A stretch of 10,130 nucleotides of DNA, from contig DHYP01000027.1 in assembly GCA_002414145.1 (NCBI GenBank), forward strand, positions 12,667 to 22,796, given 5' to 3'. Numbering within the stretch: the first letter of the stretch is position 1; each line of letters opens with the position of its first letter. The notes below the pieces were generated by a model. The model was not told the origin of the DNA. It saw only the letters and a list, made by a program, of their open reading frames with translations, and ran no database searches. Shown here in pieces: positions 6,369 to 10,130 of the stretch. Source of the DNA: Methylophilaceae bacterium UBA5127 (GTDB lineage: Bacteria > Pseudomonadota > Gammaproteobacteria > Burkholderiales > Methylophilaceae). The translations under genes and the position numbers were made by a program.

Positions 6369-6406
6369 AGAAGTCAACTTCTAGCTCAAGCCGACTTCTA
6401 GTTCAA
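6369..6406. repeat. Short direct and inverted repeats between the MarR and PEP-CTERM genes
   Basis: ACTTCTAGCTCAA (6377-6389) is repeated as ACTTCTAGTTCAA (6394-6406), 12 of 13 identical with a 17-bp period. AGAAGT (6369-6374) pairs with the first copy's ACTTCT (2-nt gap), and AGAAGTC (6369-6375) can pair with GACTTCT (6393-6399), so two exclusive hairpins are possible. There is no following T run, so it is not a normal terminator. The rest of 6297-6583 shows no gene and no convincing -35/-10 pair. Confidence 0.5.
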
Positions 6407-6583
6407 CCCTGCACTATTCAAAAAATACGCCAGTCTTGATTACTGCACATAGTCTAAACGGATTAGAAATAGGCTATTACGGTAAATGCGCTTGTCACAA
6501 ATATTCTCTATGCTTTTCCTTCAGCATCGTGATTAAAACGATTTATTTTACATTTAAGAGACAAATAAACTTGGGAGAAAGTA

Positions 6584-7168
6584 ATGAAATTATTAAGTAA
6601 ATCTTTAATAGTCATGCTGTTAGTCAGCGCGTCATATCATGCACAGGCGACTAATATTACGCTGCTAGCTGACGGCGTTTGGAATGAATTGAATATCAAC
6701 GATGGCTCAGACGGTCCAGGTACGGGCGCATTATCTGGTGGCGTTGAATGGATAGACATGACAGATAGCAATTCGCCAAATTTCGGCACTGCACTTACCT
6801 ATCAATTTACCATTTCTAGCGGCTTTACTGGCACATTAACTGTTGTGGATGGCGCTGCTGCTGGTGATATTTTTGACGTCAAAAATAATGGCATTTCAAT
6901 CGGACAGACCAGCTTCACTAGTGTGATTGGCGCTAACTACTCTAATGACTTTGATGCCAATTTAATTAATAGTGATTACAGTAGCCGCACATTCACCTTA
7001 GGCGCAGGCACCTACAATATTACTGGCAGCTTGTTTAGTACAACACAAGCATTTAATGCCACCAACGGAGCGCTTAAATTAGAAGTAGCGGCTGTCCCCG
7101 AGCCAGAAACTTTTGCCTTGATGTTAGCTGGTCTAGGCCTTCTAGCTACAAAACGTCGTCGCACGTAA
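6584..7168 (+). CDS. PEP-CTERM sorting domain-containing exported protein
   Basis: The 194-residue product starts with a Sec signal peptide (residues 1-22, cleavage expected after HAQA) and ends with a canonical PEP-CTERM tail at 171-194: VPEPE, a hydrophobic segment rich in Leu/Ala/Gly, then KRRRT. Such tails are cut and sorted by exosortase (XrtA/EpsH type), usually in exopolysaccharide-producing Gram-negative bacteria. The mature part is acidic, Gly/Ser/Thr/Asn-rich and predicted beta-rich, with a segment DIFDVKNNGISIGQTSF (about 95-111) seen in beta-sandwich PEP-CTERM proteins; no enzymatic motif is visible. The ATG at 6584 has a strong ribosome binding site, GGGAG at 6573-6577. The nucleotidase gene follows after 42 nt with no terminator between, so the two are probably one transcript. 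The exact function is unknown. Confidence 0.88.
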   Translation: MKLLSKSLIVMLLVSASYHAQATNITLLADGVWNELNINDGSDGPGTGALSGGVEWIDMTDSNSPNFGTALTYQFTISSGFTGTLTVVDGAAAGDIFDVKNNGISIGQTSFTSVIGANYSNDFDANLINSDYSSRTFTLGAGTYNITGSLFSTTQAFNATNGALKLEVAAVPEPETFALMLAGLGLLATKRRRT

Positions 7169-7210
7169 TCACGCAATGTCTCTGATGAAAATTCACTTAG
7201 GAAATCAATC

Positions 7211-9121
7211 ATGAAAAAAAATGTAATGATGCTTGTAGTCGCTTCCATGTTAGCAGCAAGCCAAATCGCATGTGCAGTCACAACAACTGCTGCGCAACCA
7301 TTTACAGTCAAAATTATTGGCTTTAACGATTACCATGGCAATCTAAAATCTCCTGGCACGTTTGGCGTGACCGCCAATACGCTTTCTCCCAAAAAGCCAG
7401 TGGGTGGCGCTGATTTTATGGCAGGCTATGTCGCAAAAATGAAAGCAACGAATCCTAATAATATCGTGGTTGGTGCAGGTGACTTAATTGGCGCATCTCC
7501 ATTAATCTCCGCTTTATTTCACGAAGAACCCGCAGTAGAAACCTTGAACCGCATTGGTTTGGAGTTCAGTGCCGTAGGGAACCATGAGTTTGATAAAGGT
7601 GCATCAGAGTTACAACGTCTACAAAACGGTGGTTGTCATGTCGATGGCGCCGGCTGTAAAGGTGCTACAGTAGGTACGCCTTACCCATTTGAAGGTGCAA
7701 AATTTAAATGGCTTTCAGCCAACGTCATCAACACAGCAACGGGTAAAACCTTTTTCCCTGCCTATGGCATTAAAACGTTCAACGGCGTAAAAGTAGCATT
7801 TATTGGCATGACCTTAAAAGACACACCAACCGTGGTGACACCAAGTGGTGTTGCAGGCCTATCCTTTAATGATGAAGCTGCCACTGTAAACGCTTTGGTA
7901 CCTCGCCTGCGTGCGCAAGGTATTGAGTCTATTGTAGTGCTAGTACATCAGGGTGGTTTTCAGAACGCAGGAAGCACAGGAAACGTAGGTTCAGACATTA
8001 ATGGCTGTGATAGCAACTTAGTGGGTAGTGATATTGCAAAAATTGTGAGTCAGCTAGATGACGCAGTGGATTTGGTCGTGAGTGGTCATAGCCATGCTGC
8101 CTACAATTGCTCAGCAGGTACAGTCGATACTAAACTGGTAAATGGCGCTTTAGTCAGTACGCCACGCCCAACAGGCATTCCAAATAAAACTGGTCGGTTA
8201 ATCCCAGTCACCCAAGCCTCCAACTACGGTCGTTTGCTTACGGATATTGATGTCACCATCAACCCAGCCACACGCAATATTACAGCAGTGTCTGCTACTA
8301 ATATCTTAGTAGATCGTAGCGACACGAGCGTAACACCTAGCAGCGCTATCACAGGAATTGTCAACACTTACGAAAGCATGGTCGCTCCCATTGCAAACGT
8401 AGTAATTGGCTCTATTACACAAGCAATGCCAAATAGCTCAAACAATGCTTGCAATAGCGATAACGGCCAAATGATTGCAGATGCGCAATTAGCAGCGACA
8501 GCACCAGCACAATTTGGTGGCGCGCAAATCGCTTTTATGAATCGTGGTGGCGTACGTGCCGACTTCACATTCCCGTCAAGTGCAGCTGGTGAAGGTGATG
8601 GCAATGTCACTTACGGTGAAGCTTACACAGTGCAACCATTTGGTAATAGCCTGGTGACCATGACATTGACAGCACAAGACCTCAAAAATGTGCTGGAACA
8701 ACAATTTGCTGGTTGCCGTGGCCAATCTGCTACAGCAACACGCATAATGCACCACTCTAACGGCTTTAAGTATGATTGGGATGGCAGCAAAACTTGCGAC
8801 TCACGTATCAGCAATGTGAGTTTGAATGGCAACATCATTGTGGATGCGACTGGAAATGTATTAAATCCAGCAGAAACATTCCGCGTCACAGTCAACAACT
8901 TTATGGCAACAGGTGGTGATGGCTTTACTACGTTCCTGAACGGCACAACATTGCTTGGTGGTGCGCAAGACATTGATGCGTTATCAGCATACTTAGCTAA
9001 CTATAATGTCACTACTGGTGGGGCTGCTTATGATCCGACAGCATCAACACTTGGCAAACCACGTTTGACACGTATCGGTGGAGGCACCGCCTGCCCAACT
9101 GGTGCAAATACAAATCTATAA
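7211..9121 (+). CDS. Secreted UshA-type 5'-nucleotidase / metallophosphatase
   Basis: Members of this family hydrolyse nucleoside 5'-phosphates (and sometimes UDP-sugars or 2',3'-cyclic nucleotides) outside the cytoplasm, releasing phosphate and nucleosides. The 636-residue product has a Sec signal peptide (about 1-22, ACA before V23). The N-terminal metallophosphatase domain shows the two-metal ligands FNDYHGN (Asp40, His42), GAGDLIG (Asp91), GNHEFD (Asn124, His125), VLVHQGG (His246) and SGHSHAAYNC (His293, His295). The C-terminal substrate-binding domain shows NRGGVRADF (444-452), TYGEAYTVQPFGNSL (467-481) and FMATGGDGF (564-572). Several Cys in the insertion regions (142, 149, 266, 300, 414, 502, 529) suggest disulfides, as expected for an exported protein. 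It is somewhat longer than E. coli UshA (550). It has no PEP-CTERM tail itself. The ATG at 7211 follows TAGGAA at moderate spacing. Substrate is not resolvable; the family call is firm. Confidence 0.93.
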   Translation: MKKNVMMLVVASMLAASQIACAVTTTAAQPFTVKIIGFNDYHGNLKSPGTFGVTANTLSPKKPVGGADFMAGYVAKMKATNPNNIVVGAGDLIGASPLISALFHEEPAVETLNRIGLEFSAVGNHEFDKGASELQRLQNGGCHVDGAGCKGATVGTPYPFEGAKFKWLSANVINTATGKTFFPAYGIKTFNGVKVAFIGMTLKDTPTVVTPSGVAGLSFNDEAATVNALVPRLRAQGIESIVVLVHQGGFQNAGSTGNVGSDINGCDSNLVGSDIAKIVSQLDDAVDLVVSGHSHAAYNCSAGTVDTKLVNGALVSTPRPTGIPNKTGRLIPVTQASNYGRLLTDIDVTINPATRNITAVSATNILVDRSDTSVTPSSAITGIVNTYESMVAPIANVVIGSITQAMPNSSNNACNSDNGQMIADAQLAATAPAQFGGAQIAFMNRGGVRADFTFPSSAAGEGDGNVTYGEAYTVQPFGNSLVTMTLTAQDLKNVLEQQFAGCRGQSATATRIMHHSNGFKYDWDGSKTCDSRISNVSLNGNIIVDATGNVLNPAETFRVTVNNFMATGGDGFTTFLNGTTLLGGAQDIDALSAYLANYNVTTGGAAYDPTASTLGKPRLTRIGGGTACPTGANTNL

Positions 9122-9140
9122 GTGACATCAAATAGTCACT
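9121..9140 (+). other. Small inverted repeat between the nucleotidase stop and its terminator
   Basis: AGTGAC (9121-9126) and GTCACT (9135-9140) can form a 6-bp hairpin with an 8-nt loop immediately after the stop codon. It lies just upstream of the terminator and could protect the transcript end or simply be chance. No T run follows it. Confidence 0.35.
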
Positions 9141-9145
9141 GTTTC

Positions 9146-9175
9146 AAACCCGCCAGTGCAGACTGGCGGGTTTTT
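9146..9175 (+). terminator. Strong intrinsic terminator of the PEP-CTERM/nucleotidase unit
   Basis: A perfect 12-bp stem (9146-9157 with 9162-9173, GC-rich core CCCGCCAGT/ACTGGCGGG) has a GCAG tetraloop and runs into TTTTT (9171-9175). It starts 25 nt after the nucleotidase stop. Its A-rich left edge also gives a partial terminator on the opposite strand. The next gene starts 28 nt later. Confidence 0.93.
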
Positions 9176-9202
9176 GCTATAAATGGATTGATAGGAAACC
9201 AA

Positions 9203-10130
9203 ATGCAATCGCTCATCAAAATCATTTTCACCCTACTTAGCTTGGTCTGGTTTGACTTATGTTTTGCGGGAACACCATTAACACCAGAACAAACCGCCAC
9301 CGTTAAACAAGTGCTAACGCAAGTTCAACAACATTTACAGCATGGTCAAATCAGCCAAGCACGTAGCTTACTTGAGCAAACAGCCAATACATTACATTCA
9401 GAATCGATTGAAACAGCCTTGATATTAACGCACATGCAAAATGGGGAATACACGCATGCACTTAGTGCAGCCGCGCACACTCAGGCGGAGCATGTCGATA
9501 TTGCTGACACTTGTCTTTTGTACGCATGGCTATTAAGCATTGGCGGACAAACCACTTTTGCCAATACATTACTACAAGAAAATTTTGCGCGTTTTCCAGA
9601 ACATCAATCACTAAAAACCATGCAGTCACTATTGCAAGGCGGTACATGGAACGCCGCGCAATTGCCCAAAAGTGAAATTGCAAAGTTCCAGCCTGAGTTA
9701 GTAAACCCTGAAAAAAACTATTTGCATGCGTCTATTATTGGCTCTGCTACTTTGCTCGACACAACCCATGCCGTTATGCCATATACTCTGCTTAATACAA
9801 AAAAGATTTGGTTAAGAAACGGCCTAGGAATTACGGTTGCTGCAGGTATAGAAAAAACATTCCCAGCACAAAATATTGCGCTACTCAAGCTTGCTTCACC
9901 GATTGCTATTGTAAAGCCGTTAAATCAAGCGGATGCCCCACCCAAGCTAGGCACGCTTGCTTACATCGTTGGTTATGTTACAACCAATCAAGCTGACCAA
10001 GCTTATTGGCCTATTTTAAAAACAGACATCATCGGCATGCCTAATACAGCGCAACATTGGAAATTACACGTACGGCAGTTTCATTCTGGCACCCCTGTCT
10101 GGAATGGCTCTGGCGCACTCATCGGCATCA
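9203..10130 (+). CDS. Exported protein with helical N-terminus and divergent trypsin-like domain (runs off right edge)
   Basis: An open frame runs from ATG 9203 to the window end without a stop (309 complete codons). AGGA at 9193-9196, 6 nt upstream, supports the start. Residues 1-22 form a Sec signal peptide (cleavage after CFA). Residues about 28-150 are Ala/Leu/Gln-rich and predicted helical, possibly TPR-like (GQISQARSLLEQ, GEYTHALSAA). Residues about 172-309 follow the trypsin-like serine-protease pattern of bacterial HtrA-like proteins: IIGSATLLDTTHAV (His189 in the catalytic-His position), QNIALLKLASP (Asn224 where the family has Asp in DxALLK), GTLAYIVGYVT (250-260), then HSGTPVWNGSGALIGI (Ser295, in the place of GNSGGPL). 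So His and Ser are kept and Asp appears changed to Asn. It may be a weak protease or a pseudo-protease. The fold is inferred from pattern matching by eye; the C-terminus is missing. It sits directly after the terminator of the nucleotidase gene and probably has its own, undetected promoter. Confidence 0.75.
   Translation, partial: MQSLIKIIFTLLSLVWFDLCFAGTPLTPEQTATVKQVLTQVQQHLQHGQISQARSLLEQTANTLHSESIETALILTHMQNGEYTHALSAAAHTQAEHVDIADTCLLYAWLLSIGGQTTFANTLLQENFARFPEHQSLKTMQSLLQGGTWNAAQLPKSEIAKFQPELVNPEKNYLHASIIGSATLLDTTHAVMPYTLLNTKKIWLRNGLGITVAAGIEKTFPAQNIALLKLASPIAIVKPLNQADAPPKLGTLAYIVGYVTTNQADQAYWPILKTDIIGMPNTAQHWKLHVRQFHSGTPVWNGSGALIGI

Noticed and set aside
7259..7276. Possible lipoprotein signal (QIAC) in the nucleotidase
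   Set aside because: Gln at -3 does not fit a lipobox, and ACA-V is a good signal peptidase I site.
7012..8973. Minus-strand open frames opposite the PEP-CTERM and nucleotidase genes
   Set aside because: They lie opposite strongly conserved coding sequence and show low-complexity shadow translations with no motifs.
9462..9996. Short frames on both strands inside the last gene (9462-9683 minus, 9808-9996 plus)
   Set aside because: The frame starting at 9203 is open to the window end, has a signal peptide and good RBS, and explains the region better.

Overview
The window reads as a chromosomal segment of a betaproteobacterium, most likely a Methylophilaceae (Methylotenera-like) methylotroph. 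This placement is an inference from moderate-to-low GC, the gene order pcnB-folK-dNK-panB-panC, and two secreted proteins with PEP-CTERM-type sorting tails. No taxonomic marker (rRNA or tRNA) is present.

Left part (1-4836, minus strand). Reading in the direction of transcription, the genes are a PduO-type cob(I)alamin adenosyltransferase, poly(A) polymerase pcnB, folK, a deoxynucleoside kinase, a short Pro-rich PEP-CTERM-like protein, panB and the start of panC, which runs off the left edge. FolK makes a folate precursor and PanB uses 5,10-methylene-tetrahydrofolate, so folate and pantothenate synthesis are metabolically linked here. Two things break the expected picture. First, pcnB carries an in-frame TAA after codon 397, while its normal basic C-terminal tail is still readable in the same frame right up to 6 nt before folK. 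Second, the small PEP-CTERM-like gene sits between the kinase gene and panB with its own promoter, a strong RBS and a terminator.

Middle (4837-6296, plus strand). A short divergent promoter region separates the adenosyltransferase gene from murI (glutamate racemase). murI is followed by a MarR-family regulator whose promoter is overlapped downstream by a perfect 15-bp palindrome, a good candidate auto-operator.

Right part (6297-10130, plus strand). A 287-nt intergenic stretch with repeated and inverted short motifs precedes a canonical PEP-CTERM protein and a secreted UshA-type 5'-nucleotidase, probably co-transcribed. A strong intrinsic terminator closes that unit. The last gene runs off the right edge. 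It encodes an exported protein with a helical N-terminal region and a divergent trypsin-like domain in which the catalytic Asp position looks replaced by Asn.

No mobile element, CRISPR array, tRNA or rRNA was seen. Nothing amounts to a clear new multi-gene system; the best leads are the interrupted pcnB, the MarR operator, the divergent protease-like protein and the PEP-CTERM insertion in a housekeeping cluster.
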